A DNA stretch of 64,000 bases from Fictibacillus arsenicus. GTDB lineage: Bacteria > Bacillota > Bacilli > Bacillales > Fictibacillaceae. This document shows positions 49,766-61,880 of this stretch, one piece after another; position 1 is the first letter of the stretch, and each line of letters begins with the position of its first letter. The stretch is taken from contig NZ_CP016761.1 in NCBI RefSeq assembly GCF_001642935.1, forward strand, positions 3,162,001 through 3,226,000, read 5' to 3'. The notes beneath the pieces were generated by a model. It did no database searches, was not told the DNA's origin, and worked only from the letters and a program-made list of their open reading frames with translations. A program made the position numbers and the translations under genes.

Positions 49766-52639
49766 TTATTTAGCTAACTTTTCTTTTTCTTTGATTTTAC
49801 CTGTCATACGCTTCTTATCACGTTTTAAAATTGGTGCAAGATAGCGGCCGGTGTGGGATTCTTCAACCTCAGCAAGTTCCTCAGGTGTTCCTGCTCCAAC
49901 GATCATGCCTCCCTTGTCCCCGCCTTCAGGACCTAGGTCGATCAAGTGATCACACTGTTTGATAACATCAAGGTTATGCTCAATAACTAGAACAGAATCC
50001 CCGTTATCAACGAGACGCTGCAGTACAACGAGTAAACGTGAAATATCATCCACGTGAAGTCCAGTTGTAGGTTCATCGAGAATATAAATCGTTTTCCCTG
50101 TTGAACGTTTATGCAGCTGCGAAGCCAGTTTTACACGCTGCGCTTCCCCGCCTGATAATGTTGTTGCTGACTGACCAAGTTTGATGTAGCCAAGTCCTAC
50201 ATCAAGAATGGTTTGAAGCTTGCGTTTAATCTTAGGGATATTCGCAAAGAAATCTACTGAATCCTCAACGGTCATATCAAGAATGTCTGCAATGTTTTTC
50301 CCTTTATACTTCACTTCAAGTGTTTCGCGGTTATATCGCTTTCCATGACACACTTCGCACGGTACATAAACATCCGGTAAAAAGTGCATCTCGATTTTAA
50401 TGATTCCGTCTCCGCGGCAAGCTTCACACCTACCTCCTTTTACGTTGAAGGAGAAACGGCCTTTTTTGTATCCACGCACTTTCGCTTCATTCGTTGATGC
50501 AAACACATCACGAATATCGTCAAAAACGCCTGTGTAAGTTGCTGGATTTGAGCGAGGTGTACGTCCGATCGGTGACTGATCGATATCAATAACTTTATCG
50601 ATATGCTCCAGACCTTTGATCGACTTGTGTGTACCTGGTTTGTCTTTTGCACGGTGAAGTTTTTGTGCTAGCGCTTTGTGCAAAATCTCATTTACAAGCG
50701 TACTTTTCCCAGAGCCAGAAACACCTGTAACGCCAGTGAACAATCCTAGTGGGATTTTAGCAGAGACATTTTTCAGGTTGTTTTCTGTCGCACCCTTCAC
50801 CTCGATGTAACGGCCATCTGGTTTACGTCTTTTCTTCGGAAGAGGTATAAACTTCTTGCCAGACAGATACTGACCTGTAAGTGATTCAGGGTCTTCCATA
50901 ATCTCCTGCGGTGTCCCTTGTGATGTGATCACACCGCCGTGAGCACCTGCACCAGGACCAATATCAATGATATAGTCCGCCGCAAGCATCGTATCTTCAT
51001 CATGTTCAACTACGATTAACGTGTTTCCAAGTGAACGCATTTCTTCAAGTGTACGGATCAGCCTGTCGTTATCACGCTGGTGAAGACCGATTGATGGCTC
51101 ATCCAGAATATAGAGAACACCCATTAAACGTGAACCAACCTGTGTAGCAAGACGAATACGCTGTGCTTCTCCGCCTGACAAAGTACCCGCTGAACGGCTG
51201 AGCGTAAGGTAGTCGAGTCCAACGTTAATTAGGAAACCTGAGCGATCCACGATTTCTCGTAAAATTAATTTTGCGATGGCTTGCTCTTTTTCTGTCAGGT
51301 CAAGGTTATCGAAAAATTCTTTTGCCTCCGTAATAGAAAGAGATGTTGTTTCTCCGATATGTCTTCCGTTAATTAATACTGATAGTGCTTCTTTTTTCAG
51401 ACGGTGTCCTTTACATGTCGGACACGGTTTCTGTGCCATGTAGCCTTCCATCTGTTCACGGATGTAATCAGAGCTTGTCTCTCTGTAACGGCGCTGAATA
51501 TTCCCAAGAACACCTTCAAACTGAATCTCATTTTTACGGATTTGACCAAAATCATTTTTATAACGGAAAGTAAGATATTCCTTACTTCCGTTTAATATTT
51601 TATCCATCTGATCTTTTGGCAGGTTTTCTACTGGCACATCCATATCAATACCGAAATGGTTACAGATGCTCTCTAAGAGCTGAGGATAATATTGAGAACT
51701 AATCGGTTCCCATGGTGCAATTGCATTTTCACGCAATGTGCGGCTCCAATCTGGAATTACCAGTTCAGGATCCACTTCAAGCTTAACTCCAAGCCCGTCA
51801 CAAGATGAACAAGCTCCGAACGGACTGTTAAATGAGAACAGACGTGGTTCGAGTTCACCGATAGAAAAACCGCAATGAGGACATGCATGATTTTGAGAGA
51901 ATAAAAGTTCTTCTTCTCCCATTACATCAACCACTACACTTCCGCCTCCAAGATTTAAAGCAGCTTCAAGAGAGTCTGCTAAACGAGTCGCGATTCCCTC
52001 TTTAACTACGATCCGGTCAATAACGATTTCAATAGAGTGTTTTTTATTTTTTTCTAGTTTGATTTCTTCTGAGACTTCCCGCATTTCTCCATCTACACGA
52101 ACGCGGACATATCCTTGCTTCTTAATGTCTTCAAGAGCTTTAACGTGCTCGCCTTTACGACCAGAAACAACTGGTGATAAAATTTGCAGCTTCGTTCGTT
52201 CCGGATATTCTAAAATTCGGTCTACCATTTGTTCAATCGTTTGAGATGTAATCTCTACATGATGAACAGGACAAACAGGACGTCCGATACGCGCAAATAA
52301 TAGACGAAGGTAATCATAGATTTCAGTAACCGTTCCAACCGTTGAACGCGGATTGCGGCTTGTTGTCTTCTGATCGATCGAGATAGCCGGTGATAGACCT
52401 TCTATAGAATCAACATCCGGCTTGTCCATCTGTCCGAGGAACTGACGGGCATACGCAGATAGAGATTCAACGTAACGGCGCTGACCTTCTGCATAAATCG
52501 TATCGAAAGCCAGAGAAGATTTCCCCGAACCAGATAAGCCGGTTAAAACTACCAGCTTATCACGCGGGATCGTAATATCTATATTCTTTAAATTATGGGC
52601 TCTAGCACCCTTAACAATAATGTTTTGATTGGTTGCCAA
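49766..52639 (-). CDS. uvrA: UvrABC excinuclease subunit A
   Basis: 957 residues. Damage-recognition ATPase of nucleotide excision repair. Two ABC modules: Walker [13 protein letters not shown] and [12 protein letters not shown], two signature loops ([29 protein letters not shown]), and zinc fingers ([37 protein letters not shown] in parts). Six bases after uvrB. Confidence 0.99.
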   Translation of the reverse strand: MATNQNIIVKGARAHNLKNIDITIPRDKLVVLTGLSGSGKSSLAFDTIYAEGQRRYVESLSAYARQFLGQMDKPDVDSIEGLSPAISIDQKTTSRNPRSTVGTVTEIYDYLRLLFARIGRPVCPVHHVEITSQTIEQMVDRILEYPERTKLQILSPVVSGRKGEHVKALEDIKKQGYVRVRVDGEMREVSEEIKLEKNKKHSIEIVIDRIVVKEGIATRLADSLEAALNLGGGSVVVDVMGEEELLFSQNHACPHCGFSIGELEPRLFSFNSPFGACSSCDGLGVKLEVDPELVIPDWSRTLRENAIAPWEPISSQYYPQLLESICNHFGIDMDVPVENLPKDQMDKILNGSKEYLTFRYKNDFGQIRKNEIQFEGVLGNIQRRYRETSSDYIREQMEGYMAQKPCPTCKGHRLKKEALSVLINGRHIGETTSLSITEAKEFFDNLDLTEKEQAIAKLILREIVDRSGFLINVGLDYLTLSRSAGTLSGGEAQRIRLATQVGSRLMGVLYILDEPSIGLHQRDNDRLIRTLEEMRSLGNTLIVVEHDEDTMLAADYIIDIGPGAGAHGGVITSQGTPQEIMEDPESLTGQYLSGKKFIPLPKKRRKPDGRYIEVKGATENNLKNVSAKIPLGLFTGVTGVSGSGKSTLVNEILHKALAQKLHRAKDKPGTHKSIKGLEHIDKVIDIDQSPIGRTPRSNPATYTGVFDDIRDVFASTNEAKVRGYKKGRFSFNVKGGRCEACRGDGIIKIEMHFLPDVYVPCEVCHGKRYNRETLEVKYKGKNIADILDMTVEDSVDFFANIPKIKRKLQTILDVGLGYIKLGQSATTLSGGEAQRVKLASQLHKRSTGKTIYILDEPTTGLHVDDISRLLVVLQRLVDNGDSVLVIEHNLDVIKQCDHLIDLGPEGGDKGGMIVGAGTPEELAEVEESHTGRYLAPILKRDKKRMTGKIKEKEKLAK

Positions 52640-52645
52640 CTGCTA

Positions 52646-54637
52646 TCATCCTTCCGCTTTTAACTCAAGTATGAGGTCACGAAGCTCTGCTGCACGCTCG
52701 AACTGAAGGTTCTTGGCGGCGTCCTTCATCTCTTTTTCCATACGCTCGATAAAGGCTTCGCGATCTTTCTTGCTCATCTTTTGCTTAGGAGCTTGTGCAC
52801 CTGTATAAGTTTCTGTATCTTCAGCAGCTTGTGTAGCACGAATGACATCACGAACTTCTTTCTTAATCGTAGTCGGAGTTATGCCGTGCTTTTCATTATG
52901 TTCCATCTGCTTCTGTCGACGGCGCTGCGTTTCATCGATCGCAATCTGCATGGATTTCGTTATTTTATCTCCGTACATGATAACGTGTCCGTTTGAGTTA
53001 CGGGCAGCACGTCCAATCGTCTGAATAAGTGAACGCTCTGAACGAAGGAAACCTTCTTTATCTGCATCTAAAATTGCAACAAGTGATACTTCAGGAATAT
53101 CGAGTCCTTCTCTTAAAAGGTTAATCCCGACAAGAACATCAAAAACTCCAAGTCGAAGGTCACGTATGATTTGAATCCGCTCAAGTGTTTTGATTTCTGA
53201 GTGAAGATAGCGGACTTTTATTCCGAGCTCTACGAAATAGTCGGTCAGATCCTCAGACATTTTTTTCGTTAACGTTGTAACTAGCACTCTTTCATTCCGA
53301 GCAACTCTTTCGTTAATTTCACCGAGCAAATCGTCAATCTGCCCTTTGATCGGACGCACTTCTAATGTAGGATCAAGCAAACCTGTAGGACGAATAATCT
53401 GCTCAACAGGGTCTGGTGCATGTTCAAGCTCATAAGGTCCTGGTGTTGCTGATACATAGATGTGCTGAAACTTCGTATATCTTTCAAATTCATCAAAGGT
53501 TAATGGACGGTTGTCTTTTGCTGAAGGCAGACGGAAACCATGATCAACAAGAACACTTTTTCTCGCTTGGTCTCCATTAAACATTCCACGAATCTGCGGA
53601 AGTGTAACATGCGACTCGTCGATAACAATTAAAGAATCATCCGGAAAATAGTCCAGCAATGTATAAGGAGTAGATCCTAAAGGACGAAGTGTTAAATGAA
53701 CAGAATAATTCTCGATTCCCGAACAGAATCCCATTTCAGCCATCATCTCAAGATCGTAGCGGGTACGCTGTTCCAGTCTCTGTGCTTCCAGCAGTTTCCC
53801 TGCTTCATTAAGCTCTTTAAGCCGGTCCTCAAGTTCAGCTTCGATCCGTTTGATCGCAAGCTTCATCTTTTCTTCACGGGTTACGAAGTGGGATGCCGGG
53901 AAAATAGCAACGTGTTTACGTTCGCCTAATATTTCACCTGTAAGTGCATCTACTTCTGTAATTCTGTCGATCTCATCACCAAAAAACTCCACTCGCAAGC
54001 AATGTTCGTCACGTGAAGCCGGGAAGATTTCCACAACATCACCGCGAACACGGAACGTACCACGAGTGAAATTGATATCGTTTCGATTGTACTGAATATC
54101 TACCAAATCACGTAAAAGCTGATCACGGTCTCTTTCCATTCCTTCTCTGAGCGAGATTACCATGTCGCGGTATTCGTCTGGAGAACCTAGACCGTAGATA
54201 CAAGAAACACTGGCAACAATAATAACGTCTTTTCGTTCAAAAAGAGAAGAGGTTGCGGAGTGACGAAGTTTATCGATCTCATCGTTGATGCTGGCATCTT
54301 TTTCGATGTACGTGTCTGAATGAGCGATGTAGGCTTCAGGCTGATAATAATCGTAGTACGACACAAAATATTCAACCGCATTATTCGGAAAAAACTCCTT
54401 CAGCTCACTATAAAGCTGGCCGGCTAATGTTTTGTTATGAGCAATGACAAGAGTCGGTTTGTTCACTTCCTGAATGACATTCGATACGGTAAACGTCTTC
54501 CCTGTTCCGGTCGCACCAAGCAATGTCATGCTTTTCTTTCCTGCATTAATATTGTTCACAAGGTGTTTGATCGCTGCGGGCTGATCCCCTTGTGGCTGAT
54601 AATCAGATTTGATTTCAAACATTTGACTTTGACTCAC
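52646..54637 (-). CDS. uvrB: UvrABC excinuclease subunit B
   Basis: 663 residues. DNA helicase-like damage verifier. Walker [13 protein letters not shown], beta-hairpin region [15 protein letters not shown]-like DESH ([11 protein letters not shown]), motif [11 protein letters not shown], and a C-terminal UVR motif ([19 protein letters not shown]). A LexA-type box and extended -10 promoter precede it. Confidence 0.99.
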   Translation of the reverse strand: MSQSQMFEIKSDYQPQGDQPAAIKHLVNNINAGKKSMTLLGATGTGKTFTVSNVIQEVNKPTLVIAHNKTLAGQLYSELKEFFPNNAVEYFVSYYDYYQPEAYIAHSDTYIEKDASINDEIDKLRHSATSSLFERKDVIIVASVSCIYGLGSPDEYRDMVISLREGMERDRDQLLRDLVDIQYNRNDINFTRGTFRVRGDVVEIFPASRDEHCLRVEFFGDEIDRITEVDALTGEILGERKHVAIFPASHFVTREEKMKLAIKRIEAELEDRLKELNEAGKLLEAQRLEQRTRYDLEMMAEMGFCSGIENYSVHLTLRPLGSTPYTLLDYFPDDSLIVIDESHVTLPQIRGMFNGDQARKSVLVDHGFRLPSAKDNRPLTFDEFERYTKFQHIYVSATPGPYELEHAPDPVEQIIRPTGLLDPTLEVRPIKGQIDDLLGEINERVARNERVLVTTLTKKMSEDLTDYFVELGIKVRYLHSEIKTLERIQIIRDLRLGVFDVLVGINLLREGLDIPEVSLVAILDADKEGFLRSERSLIQTIGRAARNSNGHVIMYGDKITKSMQIAIDETQRRRQKQMEHNEKHGITPTTIKKEVRDVIRATQAAEDTETYTGAQAPKQKMSKKDREAFIERMEKEMKDAAKNLQFERAAELRDLILELKAEG

Positions 54638-54674
54638 AAAACCGAACCTCCGTTCCTAATTTCTGGTTACTCAA

Positions 54675-54725
54675 ATTATAGCACAGCACCGATCCAAAAA
54701 CCTAATAATTACGAACAAATATTCG
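54675..54725 (-). promoter_or_regulatory. uvrB promoter with LexA (SOS) box
   Basis: Extended -10 TGC-TATAAT (54675-54683, minus) with weak -35. Upstream at 54712-54725, CGAATATTTGTTCG resembles the B. subtilis SOS box CGAACRNRYGTTYC with the GTTCG half intact. A second box-like CGAACCTCCGTTCC (54645-54658) overlaps the SD and may be chance. Confidence 0.65.
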
Positions 54726-54777
54726 CAGAAGTTTCTGGAAGGAATTCATAGTGGTATACTTAAAGGCAGGCGCTGGT

Positions 54778-54814
54778 TGGGAAATAAATTGTTTGGGGTC
54801 AGACCCCATTTCCC
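54778..54814. repeat. GGGGTC-GACCCC element, copy 5 (long-arm subfamily)
   Basis: GGGAAAT-9 bases-GGGGTC-A-GACCCC-ATTTCCC. Nearly the same sequence recurs at 56114-56152. Confidence 0.75.
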
Positions 54815-54879
54815 GCTAGCTGTATCAACGGTTTCGGGGAAATTGTAGCAGGTGTGTCCCCAAAAGGAGATGCTTTTAA

Positions 54880-55755
54880 TTGGAATTTTTCTATATATTA
54901 CTTGGATTGTGCATTGGTATATTCTCAGGATTTTTCGGCATTGGCGGAGGCTTTATTCTGACGCCGGTACTTATTTTGTTTGGGATTCCTCCACTCTCTG
55001 CGATTGGGACGAGTTTGATGTATTCGATCGGGACGAGCGTGTCAGGCGTTGCTGCTCACTTGCGGTATAAGAATATTATCTGGAAAACTGCTGCTGTCAT
55101 CGGTTTTGTTGGTGTACTAGCGACTCAAGTGGCTCATCCGCTTGTAGTATGGCTTGAGAGAATGGGTTATGACGATACAATCATCCCGGTTTTCTATATT
55201 TTGCTTCTTGCATACTTTGCACTTTCCCTGCTTTATAAACAATCAAAACACAACAAAAGTACTGAATCAGGCCAAAGGCAAATTTCTTTTTCTTTGGTGA
55301 AAGTCGTTTTCATTGGATTTACCGGAGGTTTTATTTCTGCGACCCTTGGTGTTGGCGGAGGCTTTGTAATGGTGCCCTTGCTGATCTCAATGATGAACTT
55401 CCCCTCCAGAAAAGCAGTCGGAACAAGTTTGGTCAGTGTTTTCTTAATCGTAACGGCTGGTTTCTTAACGTACGCAGCATCCATTCAGCTCGACTACAAA
55501 CTTGGCATTCTCTTAATCCTGGGGGCTTTAGTCGGCACACAGCTTGGCGCTAAACTAACGACCATTTATTCGAACGAACAAATTCAAAAATATTTAGGAG
55601 CTCTATACATCACGATTTTAACCTCTGTTATATTGAAGCTTTTCAATTTTGATAAAGCTGGTCTAGGAGTAATCACGATCTACGTCTTAACATTACTAAT
55701 CCTCTTCTTAAGAGAAACGATCTCGCATACAAAAAGAAAGACGTCTACCTCATAA
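54880..55755 (+). CDS. Sulfite exporter TauE/SafE family permease
   Basis: 291 residues, eight membrane helices in two related halves, each starting with a glycine-rich loop (GFFGIGGGFILTPVLILFG and ATLGVGGGFVMVPLL). Family members export sulfite or related anions; substrate not known. TTG start at 54880 with AAAGGAG ten bases upstream. Confidence 0.88.
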   Translation: MEFFYILLGLCIGIFSGFFGIGGGFILTPVLILFGIPPLSAIGTSLMYSIGTSVSGVAAHLRYKNIIWKTAAVIGFVGVLATQVAHPLVVWLERMGYDDTIIPVFYILLLAYFALSLLYKQSKHNKSTESGQRQISFSLVKVVFIGFTGGFISATLGVGGGFVMVPLLISMMNFPSRKAVGTSLVSVFLIVTAGFLTYAASIQLDYKLGILLILGALVGTQLGAKLTTIYSNEQIQKYLGALYITILTSVILKLFNFDKAGLGVITIYVLTLLILFLRETISHTKRKTSTS

Positions 55756-55773
55756 AGGTGACGTCTTTTTCTA
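55741..55773. terminator. Bidirectional terminator between TauE and csbA genes
   Basis: AGACGTCTACCT/AGGTGACGTCT palindrome with A-tract before and T-tract after; serves both convergent genes. Confidence 0.85.
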
Positions 55774-56001
55774 TTTTACTTTTCTCTTTTGTTTTTTATA
55801 GATTTTCAACCCAAGAAAAAAGCCTATAATTGTAGAAATTCCAGCAATGATTTGGAGCGGCAGCGGCTGATGTAAACCATCTAACCCGAAAATTAATATT
55901 AAAATGGTGATCCCTAACGGCAGAAACTTTGAAAATAACACTCTGTTAAATAACAGCAGCAAGAACACTGGAAACAGAGCCGCAAAAACATACTCCATCA
56001 T
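55771..56001 (-). CDS. csbA: CsbA-like membrane protein (DUF2198)
   Basis: 76 residues from ATG 56001 (MMEYVFAALF), the same length as B. subtilis CsbA, with AGAGGGG 11 bases upstream. Three hydrophobic helices and a basic tail. CsbA is sigma-B-controlled and lies beside uvrBA in B. subtilis. Here the TauE gene is between csbA and uvrB. Function unknown. Confidence 0.75.
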   Translation of the reverse strand: MMEYVFAALFPVFLLLLFNRVLFSKFLPLGITILILIFGLDGLHQPLPLQIIAGISTIIGFFLGLKIYKKQKRKVK

Positions 56002-56113
56002 GAAACAATTGACCCCTCTCATCGGAACGCTCAAAAACACAACTTTAGTAAACGTTCATCTTTACCTCTCTAAATTTAACCAAACTCCCTATACAAAAAC
56101 AAGGAAATTGTTA

Positions 56114-56152
56114 TGGGAAATAAATTGTTTGGGGCCAGACCCCATTTCCCAA
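56114..56152. repeat. GGGGTC-GACCCC element, copy 6 (long-arm subfamily)
   Basis: GGGAAATAAATTGTTTGGGG-CCA-GACCCCATTTCCC, differing from copy 5 by one base in the core. The two lie about 1.3 kb apart on either side of the TauE-csbA pair. Confidence 0.75.
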
Positions 56153-56242
56153 TGAAACTTTCTGTTTAGATGGACGTACAGTAGGATAATGTATACAAAG
56201 TTCGAATATGATTAACAATGTATCTTTAAGGAGATGATTGAT

Positions 56243-56428
56243 ATGTTAAAGAAAATACTAAAATCGTTATTGGGTCACAAAAGCTATAAAAAATACAGCA
56301 GCTCTGGATACAAGCACAAGAAAAGCTATAGAAAGTACAGCAGCAGTGACTTTGGAAAGAAGCATTATGGCGGTTATGGCCATAAGCATTACAAGAAGAA
56401 AAAGAGAAGCAGCTTCTTTAGCAGCTGA
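56243..56428 (+). CDS. Lys/Tyr/Ser-rich basic peptide next to a protein kinase
   Basis: 61 residues from ATG 56243 (MLKKILKSLLGHKSY), AAGGAG nine bases upstream; the ATG at 56234 touches the SD. Amphipathic N-terminal helix, then low-complexity repeats KSYKKYSSSGY, KSYRKYSSSDF and a Gly/His/Lys tail. No cysteine, no signal. Unrecognised. 23 bases upstream of the kinase gene, so probably co-transcribed. Confidence 0.75.
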   Translation: MLKKILKSLLGHKSYKKYSSSGYKHKKSYRKYSSSDFGKKHYGGYGHKHYKKKKRSSFFSS

Positions 56429-56451
56429 TCTTCCCTAGCTGATTATTCCTA

Positions 56452-57246
56452 ATGATCACTGAATTCCTAAAAGGTCTTCAAAGAACACTATTTGATAGAC
56501 CTCTTAAACCGGGTCTCCTCATTCAAGAACGTTATCGTATTACCGAAGTGTTAGGGATGGGGAGTTACGGAATTACTTATTTAGCACTTGATAACCTAAC
56601 AAAAACTACCGTTGTTCTGAAGCAGCTTCGAAAAACAAAGGCAAAAACAAAAAGCGGACTCCGGTCTTTCCAGAGAGAGTCTGAAATTCTTAAAGCAGTG
56701 AATCACCCACAAGTCCCAAAGCTTCTAGATGAATTTCAAAATAATAAAGGTTTATTTATCACTATGGAATGGGTACAGGGAGAGACTTTTGAGGATCTGA
56801 TCTTTCGCGATCAGCACTCGTACAATGAAAAAGAAACCAAAGCCATTTTACTGGAGCTTTTAAACATTATTGAGTCCTTTCACGAAAAAGACATCATACA
56901 CCGTGATCTTCGCATACCGAATATCATTCAGCGAAATGGAACGCTGCACATCATTGATTTTGGACTGGCTTGTTTTTTATCAGATGAAGAAACGTTAGAT
57001 CCTGATGACCATCCCGAAAAACTGCGAATGCAACCCGTCACCGTTGAAAGCGATCTTTTTGCACTTGGTCATTTTGCCTTGTTTCTCCTCTATTCTTCCT
57101 ATGATCCTCAATCTAAAAAGGAAAAGAGCTGGGAAGAGGAATTAACGATTTCACATTCATTCAAGGCCGCACTTCGCAACATGCTGCAGCTGGACGAGCC
57201 TTTTCATTCAGTTGCGGAAGCCCGATCTGCATTAAACCAAATATAA
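56452..57246 (+). CDS. Hanks-type Ser/Thr protein kinase (YbdM-like)
   Basis: 264 residues, a lone kinase domain without transmembrane or PASTA parts. Gly-loop GMGSYG (35-40), Lys57 in VVLKQLR, catalytic IIHRDLRIPN (Asp152, Asn157) and IIDFGLA (Asp169). HRDLK is HRDLR here and no clear APE motif follows. The N-terminus LFDRPLKPG and overall layout match B. subtilis YbdM. No obvious SD, which suggests coupling to the small gene upstream. Confidence 0.88.
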   Translation: MITEFLKGLQRTLFDRPLKPGLLIQERYRITEVLGMGSYGITYLALDNLTKTTVVLKQLRKTKAKTKSGLRSFQRESEILKAVNHPQVPKLLDEFQNNKGLFITMEWVQGETFEDLIFRDQHSYNEKETKAILLELLNIIESFHEKDIIHRDLRIPNIIQRNGTLHIIDFGLACFLSDEETLDPDDHPEKLRMQPVTVESDLFALGHFALFLLYSSYDPQSKKEKSWEEELTISHSFKAALRNMLQLDEPFHSVAEARSALNQI

Positions 57247-57248
57247 AG

Positions 57249-57279
57249 CAAAAAACCCGGTTAAATGTCCGGGTTTTTC
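57249..57279. terminator. Bidirectional terminator between kinase and DUF2254 genes
   Basis: AAAACCCGG-TTAAATGT-CCGGGTTTTT, A- and T-tracts on both sides of a GC stem. Confidence 0.88.
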
Positions 57280-58664
57280 AAGTTATTGAATTCACTTTTC
57301 CTTTTCTCCATGAACTTTTCAAACTCTTTTTCATGTTTTGTCGTAACGGCTAAGTTTTGTAGGGCAATGTGGAATTGCTGATAATCTAATGTAAACAAAA
57401 AAAGGTCTTCAAATCCTCTTGCTGTGAACACTCCAAATTCCCATACCGCATTATAATCACGCTTATTAAGCGATTTCGCCATCAGATCCAGCACTTTCAA
57501 TATTTCGGTGCACACTATTACATTATCTTTTGCATAGTGCCTGATATAGCCAAAAGCATTATATAAATAATGACTAAAGTCTCTTTCTTGTAAAACGACT
57601 CGCAAATTATTGTTCTTATCTACTAAATACTTGGAGAATATAGAATTCCGAGAAATCGAAGCAAGGACTTCTCCAAGCTGGTAGATGGCGTTTGTCGCAG
57701 TTTTCGGATCATAATTCCCGAGAGATCTTATCGCAACTTCAACCAGTTTATTGATGCTGAACTCTATATCTTGAACTTCCGTCTGCCTTCTTCCAATACT
57801 GATAAGAGACATATATTTTTGTTCATCAACTTCATTTTCACCATTTTTCCAATACGTGATAATTGGTGTTGAAGCAAACACATAACTGCCAATCGTATAT
57901 TCGAGCTGGATCACAATATCATCTTTTTCAGCTTCTTTAATAATAGAAATAAAGTCTACCAACTGAATGTAGCCTGATTTTCCAGCCGATATAGAATTAC
58001 CCTTATTCTCACAGATATCACTGTTAACCGTGCTTAAATCGTTTACTTTGTAAGGATCAACTTCATCCTCTAACGTATTTTTAACAATAGATAACGCTTC
58101 TCTTTTCATGTCGTATGTCATCTGGTTTACTTGCAGCCAGGCGACTGCATGATTAATAAAAAAGATAAACGTTCCCATTGAAAATGCAGCAATGATTGCC
58201 GCAAGCAAAGGAACAGCAAAATAATATTCCGCCATTCTTTTATTCAAAAATAGAAAACTCAATAACATATAGATAAAACTCGATGTAAATATGCCCAGCA
58301 CGCGCTGTGTTGACTTACTTGCAATAAAATTTTTGAGCATTCGGGGTGAAAACTGGCCTGAAAATGTTGTAAAAACAACTAGAATTAAGTTAAAGGTAAA
58401 GGTAGTCAGCGTTAAAATCGCAGCTGTAAGTGTTCCCACTAGATTTCGTGTTAGATCATAATCTACCGCAAAAAAAGGGCGCATCTGATCTCCTAAATCG
58501 TACTTTAGATCAGTGGTTAGTGTAACACTCACTAATAGAGAAGAAAAAATAACATAAAGCACGGGAGTAAACCACATATTAGATTGAACAGTATGAGATA
58601 GTTCCCTCTCAGACATTTTTGTATATTTCTTTAGATAATTATCAAGCAGATTCATCCTAAACAT
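57261..58664 (-). CDS. DUF2254 membrane protein
   Basis: 467 residues. Four membrane helices in the first 200 residues (VLYVIFSSLLVSVTLT, LTAAILTLTTFTFNLILVV, FIYMLLSFLFL, LAAIIAAFSMGTFIFFI), with the family segment FSGQFSPRMLKNF, then a long soluble C-terminal half. Function unknown; ion-channel-like character has been suggested for the family. ATG 58664 follows AGAGG. Confidence 0.85.
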   Translation of the reverse strand: MFRMNLLDNYLKKYTKMSERELSHTVQSNMWFTPVLYVIFSSLLVSVTLTTDLKYDLGDQMRPFFAVDYDLTRNLVGTLTAAILTLTTFTFNLILVVFTTFSGQFSPRMLKNFIASKSTQRVLGIFTSSFIYMLLSFLFLNKRMAEYYFAVPLLAAIIAAFSMGTFIFFINHAVAWLQVNQMTYDMKREALSIVKNTLEDEVDPYKVNDLSTVNSDICENKGNSISAGKSGYIQLVDFISIIKEAEKDDIVIQLEYTIGSYVFASTPIITYWKNGENEVDEQKYMSLISIGRRQTEVQDIEFSINKLVEVAIRSLGNYDPKTATNAIYQLGEVLASISRNSIFSKYLVDKNNNLRVVLQERDFSHYLYNAFGYIRHYAKDNVIVCTEILKVLDLMAKSLNKRDYNAVWEFGVFTARGFEDLFLFTLDYQQFHIALQNLAVTTKHEKEFEKFMEKRKSEFNNLKNPDI

Positions 58665-58783
58665 GTGTACATCCTCTCATGACTCAAAAAAGAATAATAA
58701 CCATTCAGCAGCCAAACTTATTCCTATCATATTTTGCCCTAATTACAAAAAGTAAAACTTCCTCGATCGTTTTACTGCAAAAA

Positions 58784-58813
58784 TAAAGAGCGATTCTCTT
58801 AAAGAATCACTCC
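58784..58813 (-). terminator. Terminator of the 58829 acetyltransferase gene
   Basis: GAGTGATTCT/AGAATCGCTC then TTTATTTTT on the minus strand. Confidence 0.85.
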
Positions 58814-58828
58814 AAAAATGTATATCGT

Positions 58829-59317
58829 TTAACTGCAGAACGCTTGGATTACTTTCCCCTCTTCCGTCCTCTCTGCAAACTGCTCATCTGTATAATCTTT
58901 GATCACCTTTCTCCAAAAAGCCTGAGCAGGTTTGTTACTCTCAATCTGGAAAACTTCCCAATTCCCTTTATGTATTTGAAATACTTGATGTGCTGCATAT
59001 TTTCCTAACCCGCTAAGACGGAATTTTTTCATAATAAAAAATTCCGATATTGACCAGTAGCGCTTATCTTTATCTTGAACTTCTCTTACTAAGATAAATC
59101 CTGCTATTTTTCCCTCTTTTTCGATCAGATAAGGAAATCTCTCTTTTTCTTCCCAATAGTTGTTCAAATAAGTATACTCATCAAACAATCCGTTGTTTCC
59201 AACGTACGCTTCAACAAACTCCGAGAAGTCATAAAAGTAAAATTGCATTAAATTTTTAATCGTTTCTTTATCATTTATTTCTGCGTTTTTAATCACCGGA
59301 TTCTGCAAGGTTTTCAT
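58829..59317 (-). CDS. GNAT-family acetyltransferase
   Basis: 162 residues. GNAT core ISEFFIMKKFRLSGLGKYAA with the acetyl-CoA loop RLSGLG, and NKPAQAFWRKVI at the end. Acceptor unknown. Confidence 0.85.
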   Translation of the reverse strand: MKTLQNPVIKNAEINDKETIKNLMQFYFYDFSEFVEAYVGNNGLFDEYTYLNNYWEEKERFPYLIEKEGKIAGFILVREVQDKDKRYWSISEFFIMKKFRLSGLGKYAAHQVFQIHKGNWEVFQIESNKPAQAFWRKVIKDYTDEQFAERTEEGKVIQAFCS

Positions 59318-59408
59318 AGATCAATGGCTCCCTGTTTTTCTTTTCTTAAGGCTCTTTTCTAAAGGATTGTTACTTCTGGGTCATTTTTGTGATTGACCTC
59401 ATCGGCAA

Positions 59409-59603
59409 ATTGATTGGAGTGTAAGGTGCGAGATTCCTGCGGGATCAGCGTGCCAGCTACCTGAGTATTCTTCTCGTAAGGCATGCGACGAGGAAGCTCG
59501 CATCATCAGGATTTTCTTGTAGACGCAGGAGCAGCACTTCATATCTTCACAGGGGCTCACCGCACGCCCCGCGGAAAGCGAGCATCCTGAAACGGAGATC
59601 AAT
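59409..59603. repeat. Bacillaceae-type intergenic repeat, copy D (195 bp, expanded)
   Basis: Same orientation as copy A: ATTGATTGGAGTG at one end, CGGAGATCAAT at the other, with GGTGCGAGA, CTGCGGGATCAG and GGGCTCACCGCACGCCCCG modules. An insertion of about 65-70 bases differs in sequence from that in copy B. Confidence 0.8.
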
Positions 59604-59643
59604 TGCTTTCAAAAAACAACACTGATTGAGAAAACAGCCTTTT

Positions 59644-59967
59644 TTATAGATACTCATCACCATCTGGCTGGTATCTATATTTTTCCATATCAATTGTTCT
59701 TTTTCCTTTAATTTGCACTCCCTCGTCTTCCAACAGCGATTTTTGAGTAAAAAACAATTCCTCATCCTGAATTCCGATTTCACCTTTTGAATTTATTACT
59801 CTATGCCATGGCAAGTTGTATTTTCCACTCATCGAATGCAGAATACGGACAACCTGCCTTGCCCCTCTAGGGCTTCCGGCTGCCTTTGCGATCTGGCCAT
59901 ACGACATTACTTTTCCAGGCGGTATGCTTTTTATGATATTGATTACCGCTTCGGTAAAACGCTCCAC
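59644..59967 (-). CDS. Alkyltransferase-like protein (ATL, MGMT family without active Cys)
   Basis: 107 residues, only the DNA-binding C-terminal domain of O6-alkylguanine-DNA alkyltransferase. Helix-turn-helix GQIAKAAGSPRGARQVVRIL and the active-site loop PWHRVINS, where Trp replaces the acceptor Cys of PCHRV. ATL proteins bind alkylated guanine without repairing it and hand it to nucleotide excision repair. Confidence 0.92.
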   Translation of the reverse strand: MERFTEAVINIIKSIPPGKVMSYGQIAKAAGSPRGARQVVRILHSMSGKYNLPWHRVINSKGEIGIQDEELFFTQKSLLEDEGVQIKGKRTIDMEKYRYQPDGDEYL

Positions 59968-59988
59968 AGTTCATCCTCCTAGAACTTA

Positions 59989-60028
59989 AAAAAGGAGTGT
60001 TAAATCTTCTTCAGACTTAACACTCCTT
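59989..60028 (-). terminator. Terminator of the ABC-F gene
   Basis: AAGGAGTGTTAAGTC ... GATTTAACACTCCTT then TTTT on the minus strand. Confidence 0.9.
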
Positions 60029-60038
60029 CTGCATAAAA

Positions 60039-61673
<1,635 letters not shown>

Positions 61674-61880
61674 TTATAAAAACACATTCCCAATGATTGT
61701 ATCATAAATGAATCCTCTTCAACTTTACAATCTTGTACACTCTGTAAATATTTCATACAAATAAGAGGAAAATAAAAGACAGCTGTGGCAAAATGCAAAA
61801 TATTTGAGATTTAAATAGACCCTATGTTACCTTTTACAAAACAAAAATTATCAACTTACTTTTAGGAGGTATTAAGCAAC

